Below, piece by piece: positions 17,404-26,040 of a stretch of DNA of 34,572 bases. Below the pieces are notes generated by a model, which was given only the letters and a program-made list of their open reading frames with translations, had not been told where the DNA came from and did no database searches. The DNA is from an uncultured Methanobrevibacter sp. (GTDB lineage Archaea; Methanobacteriota; Methanobacteria; Methanobacteriales; Methanobacteriaceae), in assembly GCA_902796575.1 (NCBI GenBank), contig CADBPS010000014.1, forward strand, positions 1 through 34,572. The letters run 5' to 3'. Position 1 is the stretch's first letter. Each line of letters opens with the position of its first letter. A program made the translations under genes and the position numbers.

Positions 17404-17893
17404 TTCTTTTTCTCCTTTTGTTTATTTCCCCAAATACAAAAACTTTTGATGTGAAGAATAATATTTGTCAATGAATAACTCCATGTTGTTTAGACAATCT
17501 TTAAAATTCATTCTTTGAATTTATTTTATCGGTAATACTATTTTTAGTCAAAATTATATTTAAATCAAATGAGAGAGCATTTGAAAAGCAATCCCAACCA
17601 CCCATTTATGTAATTTCCCCATATTTTAAATAATTTAGATAATTTTTACACCCTAATGTCAAAATAAGTAATGTCTGTGTGTTTTCCACAAATTCAATAA
17701 TGTAAAATGAATAAATTTCATTTTGAGAAATATTATCCCAAAGCATGAGTAAAAGTTCTTTCTTGTGGGAATATGTTGAACTGAGAATCTCCAATATCCT
17801 ATTTGATTAGTGATTTAATTAATATTAATGATATTATCTTAAAAAAATATCCAATCATCACAGAAAAAATATTTTCAACAAAAATTACTACAG
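17404..17893. other. gene-free spacer with repeat copy B
   Basis: Nearly 500 bp between the broken antirepressor gene and the larE promoter. A 62-codon minus-strand frame (17606-17794) has no ribosome binding site of note and no known motif; part of it is the diverged repeat copy at 17713-17805. I see nothing else. Confidence 0.5.
17713..17805 (+). repeat. copy B of the diverged ~94-bp repeat
   Basis: Partner of 15760-15853, same orientation, about 1.95 kb apart. It includes the exact shared 12-mer TAAAAGTTCTTT. The two copies bracket the transglutaminase gene and the broken antirepressor gene, so they may be duplicated ends of an inserted segment or remnants of a multi-copy sequence. Confidence 0.5.
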
Positions 17894-17894
17894 A

Positions 17895-17902
17895 TTTATA
17901 AG
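17895..17902 (+). promoter_or_regulatory. TATA box for the larE-like operon
   Basis: TTTATAAG, with AT-rich flanks, predicts a start near 17924. The transcript would begin just before ATG 17926, so either that ATG is used leaderless or the GGGGGA at 17928-17933 serves the ATG at 17938. Confidence 0.45.
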
Positions 17903-17937
17903 AGTTAAAAATACATAGTAATCTCATGGGGGATAAA

Positions 17938-18948
17938 ATGGATTTGGAAGATAAAATTAACAGGGTAAAAGAAATTTTAGCTGACAGGAAAGTAGCTATA
18001 GGCTTTTCAGGTGGTGCTGACTCAACATTATTGGCTTATTTATCTTCAAAAGTCTCAAAAGACACATTAGCCATTACAATTAACAATCATTTACTCCCTA
18101 CAGATTTCATTGAAAATACAAAGCAATCAGCAAATGAATTCGGAATAAAACATCAGATTATAGACATGGATTTCTATGAAAACGACAGTTTTTTATCAAA
18201 CAGCACCCGAAGATGCTATGACTGCAGGGAGATGATGTATGATAACATTGAAAAAACTGCACTGGAAAAAGGCTTTGATTTCATATGTGACGGCAATAAT
18301 ATAAGTGATTTAGTAGTTGACAGACCGGGAATTTTAATAACATATAAGAAGAATTTTAAAACGCCATTCATTGAAGCTAATTTATCATCAAAAGAAATCC
18401 ACAGATATTTGGATGAAAACAATATATATTACTCTAAATCAACCACTTGTCTTGCAACAAGGATTCCAACCAATACTATGATTACAAAAGAGAAAATTGA
18501 AAAAATAAGGCTGGCTGAAGATTATATTCAAAATAATACCGGATGCAGGATAGTCAAAGTCAGACAGTTAAAAAATTATGCACTATGTGAAGTTGATGAT
18601 TTAGGTGAAATATTAAACAGCAATAGCTATGAACAAATAAACAGTCAGTTAAAAAAATACGGCTTTGAAAAAGTGGCTTTAAATCTGGAAGCTATTGATG
18701 ATGACGAATACATCAGCATTGAATATGAAAACGGCTCATTTTCATATCAGCTTCCGTATACAATAAATATTTCTGAGACAAAAAAGCAGTTCAAAAATCG
18801 AATAGTTAATATATCAAAAGATAAAATAGAATTAGATAATATTTCCATAAGTGAAAATGGACTTATCCAGGTCAACAATCTCAAGACATATGAAATTGCA
18901 GTAAACAGATTCATGGAAATATTGCCGAAAATAAGAAGGAATATATAA
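17938..18948 (+). CDS. larE: LarE-like ATP-dependent sulfurtransferase with C-terminal extension
   Basis: The N-terminal PP-loop SGGADST (residues 24-30) activates a substrate as an adenylate. The family cysteines are in RRCYDC (C93, C96) and TTCLATRIP (C171). LarE proteins insert sulfur into the pyridinium ring of the nickel-pincer cofactor; three-cysteine members carry a 4Fe-4S cluster that accepts sulfide instead of sacrificing a cysteine, and this protein has that pattern. Homology to LarE seems to end near ~255 (GFEKVALNLEAID); the last ~80 residues are an extension I do not recognise. I prefer ATG 17938 with GGGGGA before it; ATG 17926 is the alternative. No larB, larC or larA is nearby, so another sulfuration substrate is possible. 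An E1-like gene follows after 12 bp. Confidence 0.85.
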   Translation: MDLEDKINRVKEILADRKVAIGFSGGADSTLLAYLSSKVSKDTLAITINNHLLPTDFIENTKQSANEFGIKHQIIDMDFYENDSFLSNSTRRCYDCREMMYDNIEKTALEKGFDFICDGNNISDLVVDRPGILITYKKNFKTPFIEANLSSKEIHRYLDENNIYYSKSTTCLATRIPTNTMITKEKIEKIRLAEDYIQNNTGCRIVKVRQLKNYALCEVDDLGEILNSNSYEQINSQLKKYGFEKVALNLEAIDDDEYISIEYENGSFSYQLPYTINISETKKQFKNRIVNISKDKIELDNISISENGLIQVNNLKTYEIAVNRFMEILPKIRRNI

Positions 18949-18960
18949 TTAGGTGAAAGG

Positions 18961-19716
18961 ATGCCGACAAGATACATTGGTGATGGATACTGGGAAATAG
19001 CCTCAAGACAGATGAGTATAGTAACAAGAAGTCAGCAGGAAAGATTTAAAAATGCAAAAATCACAGTCATAGGCTGCGGTGGAATCGGAGGCCAAACAAT
19101 TGAAATGCTGGCCAGAATGGGTATTGGAGAGCTGACATTAGTGGATGAAGATGCATTCGACCTCTCAAATCTCAACAGACAGACCCTTGCATCAATTGCA
19201 GATTTGGGATTGGATAAAAGCAGTGTTGCATGTGAAAAGGTCAGACTAATAAATCCCTACGTTAAAGTTAAAACATTCAATGAGCATGTTTGCTTGGAAA
19301 ATATTGATGAAATAATTGGTGACTCGGATATTGTTATAGATGCTCTGGATAATGTATTGACAAGAGTTATAGTTTCAAGAACAGCAAAAGAAAAAGAAAT
19401 TTCCTACATTCATGGGGCAATCCACGGTACCTTGGGTCAAATTACAGTATTTCTGCCTGACAGTGATGAAACATATGAAAAAATGTTCAATTTACCCTCT
19501 CTTGGCAAGAAACTAAATGAAGAGGTAATTAATGATTTGAAAAATGTAACATCTGGTGTTCCGCCAGTCATAGGTCCGACCCCTAATCTGATTGGATGTC
19601 TGGAATCTTTTGAAGCATATAAAATCATAACTGGAATTGGTGAAGTTACTAAAGCTCCGAAAATATTAACATTTGATTTATTGGATTTAAGTTCTTTTTC
19701 TCTGGATGAACTTTAA
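18961..19716 (+). CDS. ThiF/MoeB/HesA family E1-like adenylyltransferase
   Basis: This 251-residue protein adenylates the C-terminus of a ubiquitin-like or sulfur-carrier protein. The nucleotide-binding loop is GCGGIGG (residues 38-44), followed by VDEDAFDLSNLNRQ with D62 and the conserved N72-R73-Q74. The later block GVPPVIGPTPNLIGCLESFEAYK matches the family's second half. The paired CxxC zinc motifs of MoeB and many ThiF proteins are missing, a feature of HesA/TcdA-like members. AGGTGA precedes the ATG by four bases. It is cotranscribed with the LarE-like gene, so a joint sulfur-transfer role is likely (inference). Its carrier partner is not in this window. Confidence 0.88.
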   Translation: MPTRYIGDGYWEIASRQMSIVTRSQQERFKNAKITVIGCGGIGGQTIEMLARMGIGELTLVDEDAFDLSNLNRQTLASIADLGLDKSSVACEKVRLINPYVKVKTFNEHVCLENIDEIIGDSDIVIDALDNVLTRVIVSRTAKEKEISYIHGAIHGTLGQITVFLPDSDETYEKMFNLPSLGKKLNEEVINDLKNVTSGVPPVIGPTPNLIGCLESFEAYKIITGIGEVTKAPKILTFDLLDLSSFSLDEL

Positions 19717-19718
19717 AT

Positions 19719-20558
19719 CTATTTTTCCAGCTCAATACGCTCAGGGCTTGTGTAAACAGTAAATCTGTTATTTCTGACAAAACCAATCATTGTAATATTT
19801 CCTTTTTCTGCAACTTCAATTCCTGAGGATGCGGGTGCAGCATTTGAAATGATGATTGGAATTCCGACTCTTATGACTTTAATTATCATGTCTGCAGGCA
19901 TTCTTCCGCTGTATGAAATATATGATTTTGAAAAATCATAGTCATTTATTGCAGCAGCACCAATTACTTTATCCACTGCTACATGTCTGCTAACATCTTC
20001 CCGGATGATTATATTCTTTTCGAATTTCAGCTGTGCAACATGAACCCCTCCGGTTTTCTGCCAGATTTTTGCCTCATCAGTCAAATGATTTAAATCTTTA
20101 ATAACCTGTGTTGCATTTATTTTAAAATCAGAACTAATTGGAGTAAGTGTTTCTGCCTGTGATCTGATGCCTCCTCCACTGTCTGAATTAACTCCCTGAT
20201 ACTCAAGTAATTTACATACGCAGGCATGTTCACAGTTTCCTTTTCTTTTTTGCATAATTTCGTCCTGATCAAAGTCTTCTTGAGGGTCATGTCGGTGTTT
20301 TGTTTTGATTAAAACATTATTGCCTTCTAATTTGATGGATTCAATATCATTATAATCTTTAATCAGTCCTTCTCCCAAACAATATCCAACAGCGAAATCC
20401 TTTAAATCCTTCGGATAAGTTGAAAATTTACGTGGTGGCAAATAATCAATGAACAGATAGGTGTATTTATCTTCTACACAGTTTTCAGTAATTGTTTTAT
20501 ATTCTCCATTTTTCCACTGAATTGCTTCAGTTTTTTTTATAAATTCCATATTAACCAC
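19719..20558 (-). CDS. fdhD: formate dehydrogenase accessory sulfurtransferase
   Basis: FdhD transfers sulfur to the molybdenum or tungsten bis-MGD cofactor of formate dehydrogenase, which formate-using methanogens need for growth. Family blocks are SGGGIRSQAETL, IIREDVSRHVAVDKVIGAA, YISYSGRMPADM and IIISNAAPASSGIEVAEKGN. The sulfur-handling cysteines are in NCEHACVCK rather than the usual CxxC loop. The first codon is GTG at 20558 with AAGGA upstream; an ATG at 20549 with GTGG upstream is equally possible. It converges on the E1-like gene with 2 bp between stops, and lies 18 bp after a membrane acyltransferase gene. Confidence 0.93.
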   Translation of the reverse strand: MVNMEFIKKTEAIQWKNGEYKTITENCVEDKYTYLFIDYLPPRKFSTYPKDLKDFAVGYCLGEGLIKDYNDIESIKLEGNNVLIKTKHRHDPQEDFDQDEIMQKRKGNCEHACVCKLLEYQGVNSDSGGGIRSQAETLTPISSDFKINATQVIKDLNHLTDEAKIWQKTGGVHVAQLKFEKNIIIREDVSRHVAVDKVIGAAAINDYDFSKSYISYSGRMPADMIIKVIRVGIPIIISNAAPASSGIEVAEKGNITMIGFVRNNRFTVYTSPERIELEK

Positions 20559-20576
20559 TTTTAAGTCCTTTTTAAA

Positions 20577-21653
20577 TTACTTAACACCGCTGCATATCTT
20601 TAAAACAGGTATTTTACTTAAAATATAAATAATTGCCCAGCTTATCAGTGCTATTAAAATTGAAAATAATGGGATCCATATATAGGCTTTACCTACTTTA
20701 AACTGATTGAAAAATGGATTATATGCAATATAATTAATAATCACCCAATGCAGGAAGAAAATACCGAAAGTACATGTGCTGTATGATACTATTAATTTGG
20801 CAAGAAAAGTTTCTTTTACATTCTTAAATTTCTGGTTAATCATTTTAAAATTAAAGTATTTGAATAATAAAAAGATTCCTGAAGCTTCAATTACTACAAA
20901 AATATTAAAGAAATCCAGCTTGTTGATTTGCCAACTTCCGTAGCCTAGAACATACATTGAATAGAAGTTGCATATGGCTCCGATAATGAATAAAACAAAA
21001 CCGATTAGAGCCAATCTCTTATCTGAAATATTAAATTTATAATGCTGGATAAAATAACCTAAAATATAATATGCAATTCCATTAATAAAATAGTAAATAG
21101 GTCTAAATAAATTTTTAATTTCATCTGTAAAAAATCCTACTGAAAACAATATGGAGAATAAAAATATTATGAATAAAAGGTATTTTGCACCATCAAAACC
21201 CTTGTCCTGAATAAAGCTATTTAAGATGGGTATTAATAAATATATTCCGAGTAAAAACCATATAAACCAGGATATGCTTGATATTCCCATAAAACCAAAG
21301 AGTACATTTACAAAATAATTAATGCTTAATTCATACCCTGCAAAATTCGAAAAATAAACTAATCCGAAGATGCTGAATATTACTGTCCAGCATATGAAAG
21401 GAACAACTACACTGCGGGCTCTCTTTTTAAAAAATACTTTCATCTCCTGTTGTCTGTTAAGCAGTAGTGCACCGCTTACCATCAAAAATAAAGGAACACC
21501 TATTCTAACAACAGAAATCAGGCTTGTTGAAACAATCCAGTTGCCGTATGATCCTTTACCAAAAAATGTGCAGACATGACCTATAATCACACAAATTATA
21601 GCTAATGAACGTAATTCATCTAAATATAAAATCCTTCTGTCTAAACTAACCAT
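20577..21653 (-). CDS. acyltransferase family 3 membrane protein (OafA/WecH type)
   Basis: The 358-residue protein has about ten membrane segments and the family start LDELRSLAIICVIIGHV, with the active-site histidine at the end of the first helix, then VRIGVPLFLMVSGALLL. Such enzymes move acetyl or other acyl groups onto surface sugars or lipids from the cytoplasmic side. GTGA upstream of ATG 21653 supports the start. With the nearby FkbM methyltransferase and PAP2 phosphatase it suggests a scattered set of cell-surface modification genes. The acceptor is unknown. Confidence 0.9.
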   Translation of the reverse strand: MVSLDRRILYLDELRSLAIICVIIGHVCTFFGKGSYGNWIVSTSLISVVRIGVPLFLMVSGALLLNRQQEMKVFFKKRARSVVVPFICWTVIFSIFGLVYFSNFAGYELSINYFVNVLFGFMGISSISWFIWFLLGIYLLIPILNSFIQDKGFDGAKYLLFIIFLFSILFSVGFFTDEIKNLFRPIYYFINGIAYYILGYFIQHYKFNISDKRLALIGFVLFIIGAICNFYSMYVLGYGSWQINKLDFFNIFVVIEASGIFLLFKYFNFKMINQKFKNVKETFLAKLIVSYSTCTFGIFFLHWVIINYIAYNPFFNQFKVGKAYIWIPLFSILIALISWAIIYILSKIPVLKICSGVK

Positions 21654-22159
21654 TATTTCACTGATTTAAATCTATTATAACAAATCTTCTTTTAAATTAT
21701 TCAGCAGTCTTTTAAATGCTGAATATAGGAGAATTTACAGCATTCATAATTTTTTTTTTTAATTATTCGTTGCTTTCTGTAAACATTTTTTACACAGTTT
21801 TATGTTTTGTCTTTAATGACTAATTAAAATAACTATTCAATGTCATCAACTTCACATTCTATTTTCGCATAAAATAATTAAGTCTTTATATAATGTTGTT
21901 AGATTAAGTACTAATTGTGCGTAATGAATTTTTTAAAAAAGTGTTCTATCACAAAATATGCATCATTTAAATCAATATTTGCGAATTGAATAAGCAAATT
22001 TTGTGTCAACTCATATTATTTCCTGCACCATCTTTTGAATTTGCTTGAAACAATATCTTTGTACCTTAATTTAATATTGTCCATACATTTTATCCAATTT
22101 TTTTTAGGAAAAAAATAAGATTGTAATAATCTTTAAATTCAACAAAATAATTCTAGTTT
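21654..22159. other. gene-poor spacer with a possible relic frame
   Basis: About 500 bp without a convincing gene. On the minus strand a frame from ATG 22084 to TAG 21911 reads as 57 codons but for one in-frame TAA at 22016-22018 (MDNIKLRYKDIVSSKFKRW before it, NLLIQFANIDLNDAYFVIEH after it). It may be a decayed gene piece; I cannot name a family. AT-rich runs near 21745-21765 may stop transcription. Confidence 0.35.
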
Positions 22160-23062
22160 TTATTTAATCATATAAAGAATACCTTTGCCATCATTTTTGA
22201 ATTTCAGTTGATTTTTTAAGGTGAATCCCTGTTTTTTAAGAATGTCAATTAAGATATTTTCGCTTACTCCAGTAGTGTTAGTGTGATATTCCATTATAAT
22301 TTGTTTAAACATGGATAAATCTGAATGTTTAACTATATTAACTTCACAACCCTCACAATCAATTTTTAATATATTTGGTTGTATATTATACTCTTCAATT
22401 ATATTTTCTATTGTTATTGTGTCAACGGTTACTTCTTGATCTGCTTTGGCATATTCGCTTGCTCCGGCCGTATCATTCTTGTTATATTTAATTGTAATTA
22501 CTCCATTTTTACATGAAACGGCTTTATTTACAAAAATTATTTTTTCTTTAATTGAAGGGTTTAAATCTATATTTTTTTTGGCTATTTCATAAATATGTGG
22601 TAAAGGTTCAAAAGCAACCACATTATAACCTTTATTTGCAAAATAAATTGCGGTATCTCCTACATTTCCACCAATATCTATTATGGAGTCACCATTAGTG
22701 TATGGGATATAATCATAATCTCCGAAAATAAAACTTTCAAAAATAAGACTAACTTCTTTGTTTAAAAATTTAAATTCATGATTGTCATGATAGTTTTTCA
22801 CATTTATTATTTCATTATCGATTTGTGGTAAATAGGATTTCAGTAACTCATACTGATCTTGAGATAGGTTTTTTGATGTTGAAAAGACTAATGCTCTGAA
22901 TAATGGTGAATTAAGATAATTTTTTCCTTTCTTTAATTGTACTGATCCAATATTTTTGATTTTGCAGGTGACTTCTCTTTTTAAAATGAACATATTTAAT
23001 GCAACTGAAAACCAATTTTCGATACCGTTTTTGAATATTTTAAAACCTTCAATCATACTCAT
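22160..23062 (-). CDS. FkbM family methyltransferase
   Basis: This SAM-dependent methyltransferase has motif I in IDIGGNVGDTAIYFANKGY, the acidic end VVAFEPLPHIYEIAK, and the FkbM hallmark ILKIDCEGCEVNIV. Members O-methylate sugars, polyketides and other small molecules; many archaeal ones sit in surface glycan regions. The frame extends up to a TTG at 23086, but AGAGGG lies about six bases before the ATG at 23062, so I use that start (300 residues). The first ~100 residues are a family-variable N-terminal part. It stands alone in gene-poor, AT-rich DNA, a pattern seen with horizontally moved genes. Confidence 0.88.
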   Translation of the reverse strand: MSMIEGFKIFKNGIENWFSVALNMFILKREVTCKIKNIGSVQLKKGKNYLNSPLFRALVFSTSKNLSQDQYELLKSYLPQIDNEIINVKNYHDNHEFKFLNKEVSLIFESFIFGDYDYIPYTNGDSIIDIGGNVGDTAIYFANKGYNVVAFEPLPHIYEIAKKNIDLNPSIKEKIIFVNKAVSCKNGVITIKYNKNDTAGASEYAKADQEVTVDTITIENIIEEYNIQPNILKIDCEGCEVNIVKHSDLSMFKQIIMEYHTNTTGVSENILIDILKKQGFTLKNQLKFKNDGKGILYMIK

Positions 23063-23086
23063 TATAAACCCTCTAGATATTTTCAA

Positions 23087-23740
23087 TCTAACTATTTTTA
23101 AACACTAAGCAGTAAATTTTTTATCCACTAAATCACTACATTTGGTTATATTTTCGTAGGTTATTTATATCAATCATCATTATTAAACATATCATGTTAT
23201 ACAAAAGCGATTAATAATTATTTTTCATAAAATTAAATACCTGTCCAAACAACGCTGTGATCTTTAGAAATTTTTTGTGATTTTTTTCTTATTTCATGGA
23301 AAATCCTCCTTAGGATATTGGTTGGTATCTTATGGGATATTAATAAATGGTTTCGATTTCTTATGTGTTTATATTCTATTTTTTTTTTAATTTTATTGGG
23401 TTCATTTGTCGACTCTTAGATTAAGTCAATCATAATCGTCATTATCAAATAAAATTATAAAATTATGAATATTATTTTGTAATTTTAAAAATAGGTTATG
23501 TGATTTAAGAAAAAAAATAAGGAGAATAAAATAAAGACTAATCTAAAGTTTACAACATTAAATAGATATTAATGGTTATTCTGTTGTAGTTAACATCAAT
23601 ATAATACGGTTATTTAATTTATAGTCGCACCGAAAGATTGCATTAAAATTCAGAAGAATCGAATGATGAAAAAAAAATAATGAGAAAAATGGTGATGCTA
23701 AACAATCATGTTTTTTTTTTGTTTGTATCTTAAAAATCTA
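23087..23740. other. 650-bp AT-rich spacer, possible tiny relic
   Basis: No gene is supported. On the minus strand a very strong AAGGAGGA (about 23305-23312) precedes ATG 23297, but the frame reads ATG AAA TAA and then continues open for about 25 codons (KITALFGQVFNFMKNNY) to about 23214. That looks like the front end of a dead gene. I found no RNA gene signature or repeat array. Confidence 0.35.
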
Positions 23741-23757
23741 TAAAAAAGCCCATATTG
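23736..23757 (-). terminator. hairpin and T-run after purA
   Basis: Read on the minus strand, the sequence after the purA stop is AGCC, loop AATATG, GGCT, then six T bases. The stem is only four pairs, but its position and the T-run fit transcription termination of purA. Confidence 0.5.
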
Positions 23758-23770
23758 GCTATGAGCTTAA

Positions 23771-24793
23771 CTATAATAATTCTTTTCTTAAATCAATTGT
23801 ATCTTTTAAATCAGGACCGGTTGATATAATAGTCACTGGAACACCAGTTTCAGTTTGGATATCTTCAATAAATGATTTAGTTTCAGATGACAAATCATTA
23901 TAATCCTGTGTTCTGGCACAGTCAGGGTATAATCTATCAACACATGTTAAAGCTATTTGTGTTGCGCCGTTGATTCTGCAGGATTCTTTTGCAAGTTCCA
24001 TATCGAAGTATCCTATTCTCCGTCTGCGTCCGGTTACAACACCATATTCTTCTAATCCTTTGCTTTCTGCTTCTTCTTGTGTCATTTCTGTTGGGAAAGG
24101 TCCTTCTCCAACACGTGAAATATATGCTTTAAAAACATCTATTACTTCATCAACCCTTGTTGGTCCGACTCCAACATCAGCTGCAAATGTTGATGCGGTT
24201 GTGTCTTTACTTGTTACAAACGGATATGTTCCGTAATAAAGTGACAGCGCGAAGCCTTGTGATCCTTCAATAAATACATCTTCTCCGTTATCAAGGGTTT
24301 CATTAACTTCCAGTGAAACATCAGCAATATATTCTTCAAGTTCAGGAATGTCACGTGCCAAGTTAATTGTTCTCATTACACGGTCTGAATTTGCAGGACC
24401 ACATCCGGAACCGGTACTTCCTATTTTTTTAGCTAAATGCTCTGAAGATTTATCTCTGTTCATATGGTCTTCAGTTATGATTGCACATCTAGGGTCAATT
24501 GACATTCTTTCTTTTACATTGTATTTGGATAAGTCCTTAAATTCTTTGTACATTACTTCAGGATTTACTAAAACTCCTGCTCCAATCATCAGTTTTGCAT
24601 CTGTATGAACAAAACCTGAAGGGGTTAATCTTAAACCATACTTTTCTCCATTAAACTCTACAGAGTGTCCTGCATTTGGTCCCACTCCTGCACGAGCTAT
24701 AATGGATGGTTTGTCATTGCTGCAAAGGTACGTAATACATTTTCCTTTACCTTCATCACCCCATGCTCCTCCAACTAAAATACTACAAGTCAT
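23771..24793 (-). CDS. purA: adenylosuccinate synthetase
   Basis: PurA joins IMP and aspartate using GTP, the first step from IMP to AMP. The P-loop is near the N-terminus ([11 protein letters not shown]), followed by [36 protein letters not shown] and [14 protein letters not shown], all family blocks. At 340 residues it is the short archaeal form, about 90 residues below the bacterial enzyme. AAAGGAG lies eight bases before the ATG. A TATA-like GATTATAAAC in the 71-bp gap suggests its own promoter in addition to any read-through from the upstream dapL operon. Confidence 0.96.
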   Translation of the reverse strand: MTCSILVGGAWGDEGKGKCITYLCSNDKPSIIARAGVGPNAGHSVEFNGEKYGLRLTPSGFVHTDAKLMIGAGVLVNPEVMYKEFKDLSKYNVKERMSIDPRCAIITEDHMNRDKSSEHLAKKIGSTGSGCGPANSDRVMRTINLARDIPELEEYIADVSLEVNETLDNGEDVFIEGSQGFALSLYYGTYPFVTSKDTTASTFAADVGVGPTRVDEVIDVFKAYISRVGEGPFPTEMTQEEAESKGLEEYGVVTGRRRRIGYFDMELAKESCRINGATQIALTCVDRLYPDCARTQDYNDLSSETKSFIEDIQTETGVPVTIISTGPDLKDTIDLRKELL

Positions 24794-24864
24794 CTGATAA
24801 ACTCCTTTACTAAAAATTTTTCACAAAGTTATTGTTTGTTTATAATCTTTTAAAAATCTTTCCA

Positions 24865-25449
24865 CTATTTGTTGAATGGGTGATTTTCACACATTGGATC
24901 TTTCAGTATATTTCTTTTTTGATGGTATCTCAAGTAGTATAACATCCATTGGTTTGATAGCTCTTTTAATAGCTCATCATCAAGTTCTTCTGAACCTACT
25001 TTAAATTTAAGGCCATTTCCACCAACAACTATTGCTATTTTACCAAATCCAACTAAACAGAAATAATCATTACGGATATTATGTATGTTAAATCCTTCTT
25101 CTAATGTGTAACTTTTTTGCTTTCCGTAATCATGGAAATATGTATTCAAATACTCAAAGTCATTGAATCTGATTTTTTCAACATCAAGTTTCAAATCTTC
25201 ATCAAGATAATGTTTTTTGTAATTGAATGTTGATAAAAATTCAATGTTCCATATATTGTCATAGAATACTGTTAAAAACGGATTTTTCGTCAATTCTATA
25301 GTTAATGACATGTCTTTATCATTTTTAGGAACCCCCAGTTCAACATCAATAAATTTCAAGCTTACTTCCTCTTTTGTAATTTTAACTGATGTTAATTTAG
25401 CAAAATTGTTTATAACTTCTTCGATTCTTTTCAACGATTCATTTCTCAT
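24865..25449 (-). CDS. hypothetical protein, last gene of the dapL operon
   Basis: This 194-residue protein is not recognised. It is charged, with no membrane segment or signal peptide; a glycine-rich strand (CLVGFGKIAIVVGGNG) lies near residue 145, and the C-terminus is basic (LRYHQKRNILKDPMCENHP). Its ATG overlaps the TGA of the DUF6891-like gene as ATGA, with AGGTGA seven bases upstream, so it is translationally coupled. Its constant partners may be the two DUF genes before it. Confidence 0.8.
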   Translation of the reverse strand: MRNESLKRIEEVINNFAKLTSVKITKEEVSLKFIDVELGVPKNDKDMSLTIELTKNPFLTVFYDNIWNIEFLSTFNYKKHYLDEDLKLDVEKIRFNDFEYLNTYFHDYGKQKSYTLEEGFNIHNIRNDYFCLVGFGKIAIVVGGNGLKFKVGSEELDDELLKELSNQWMLYYLRYHQKRNILKDPMCENHPFNK

Positions 25450-26036
25450 TTCTTATTCACCTTGCAGTATAAATCATATGCCCCTTCAATTTCATATTCT
25501 TTTTCGGCATTGTATTTTTTATCCCATTCAAAATTCATAATAGTTATCTGGGTGTTTACACTTTCGTCCCATTCTGTTCTTAAATTTGCATTTTCTAAAT
25601 ATTCATACACTGTTTTTCCTATTTTCAGTGCATTTTTCTCGTTTTTATTATAATCTCCAAATGTTATCTTTAGCTTTTTGCTTAGTATAGATTCCTCCAC
25701 ATCTTCAAATGTGTAAAAGCAAAATCCCTCAGGGTGATACCCGTTGTTAACTAGATGGATGTATAATTCGTAGATGTCTTCAACACCTTCTTTGAAATCA
25801 TATCCACAATTGTGAACTCCTATTATGGATTTTTCAGCCAATTTTTCGAATGTCTCTTCCAGGATTTGGAAATTATCATTTTTCTGATTGTTTAGGGGGA
25901 TGCTGAATTTGTCCAAATCAATATCTTCGTATATGAACTGTTCTTCTATTATTTCTTCTATTTCTTCAGTTGAGAAAAATCCAGATTTAGCTAATAAATC
26001 CATCATATTTTCCACTTCATTAACTAAATCTTTCAT
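25446..26036 (-). CDS. DUF6891-like protein
   Basis: The protein begins with an SGFFSTEEIEEIIEEQF helix and contains IIGVHNCGYDFKEGVEDIYE, then GYHPEGFCFYTFEDVEESI and KLKITFGDYN. This order matches my recollection of DUF6891, a family of unknown function found mainly in actinobacteria and scattered elsewhere. No catalytic motif is certain; the H-N-C-G-Y turn and G-F-C-F-Y strand are the conserved features. I prefer ATG 26036 because GTGAT lies just before it; in-frame starts at 26048 and 26054 (TTG) would overlap the upstream gene. It lies in the dapL operon. Confidence 0.65.
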   Translation of the reverse strand: MKDLVNEVENMMDLLAKSGFFSTEEIEEIIEEQFIYEDIDLDKFSIPLNNQKNDNFQILEETFEKLAEKSIIGVHNCGYDFKEGVEDIYELYIHLVNNGYHPEGFCFYTFEDVEESILSKKLKITFGDYNKNEKNALKIGKTVYEYLENANLRTEWDESVNTQITIMNFEWDKKYNAEKEYEIEGAYDLYCKVNKK

Positions 26037-26040
26037 ACAA

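Noticed and set aside
17606-17794. 62-codon minus-strand frame in the spacer before larE
   Set aside because: No ribosome binding site or motif, and part of it is a diverged repeat whose other copy is interrupted by a stop in the same minus-strand reading. I treat it as open by chance or as a relic.
17938-18948. QueC, asparagine synthase or tRNA thiolase instead of LarE
   Set aside because: The PP-loop alone would allow these, but the RCYxC and TTCLATRI cysteine motifs and the GFEKVALNLEAID region fit LarE.
23770-24793. purA as a truncated gene because it is ~90 residues shorter than the bacterial enzyme
   Set aside because: The short form is normal in archaea and all active-site blocks are present.
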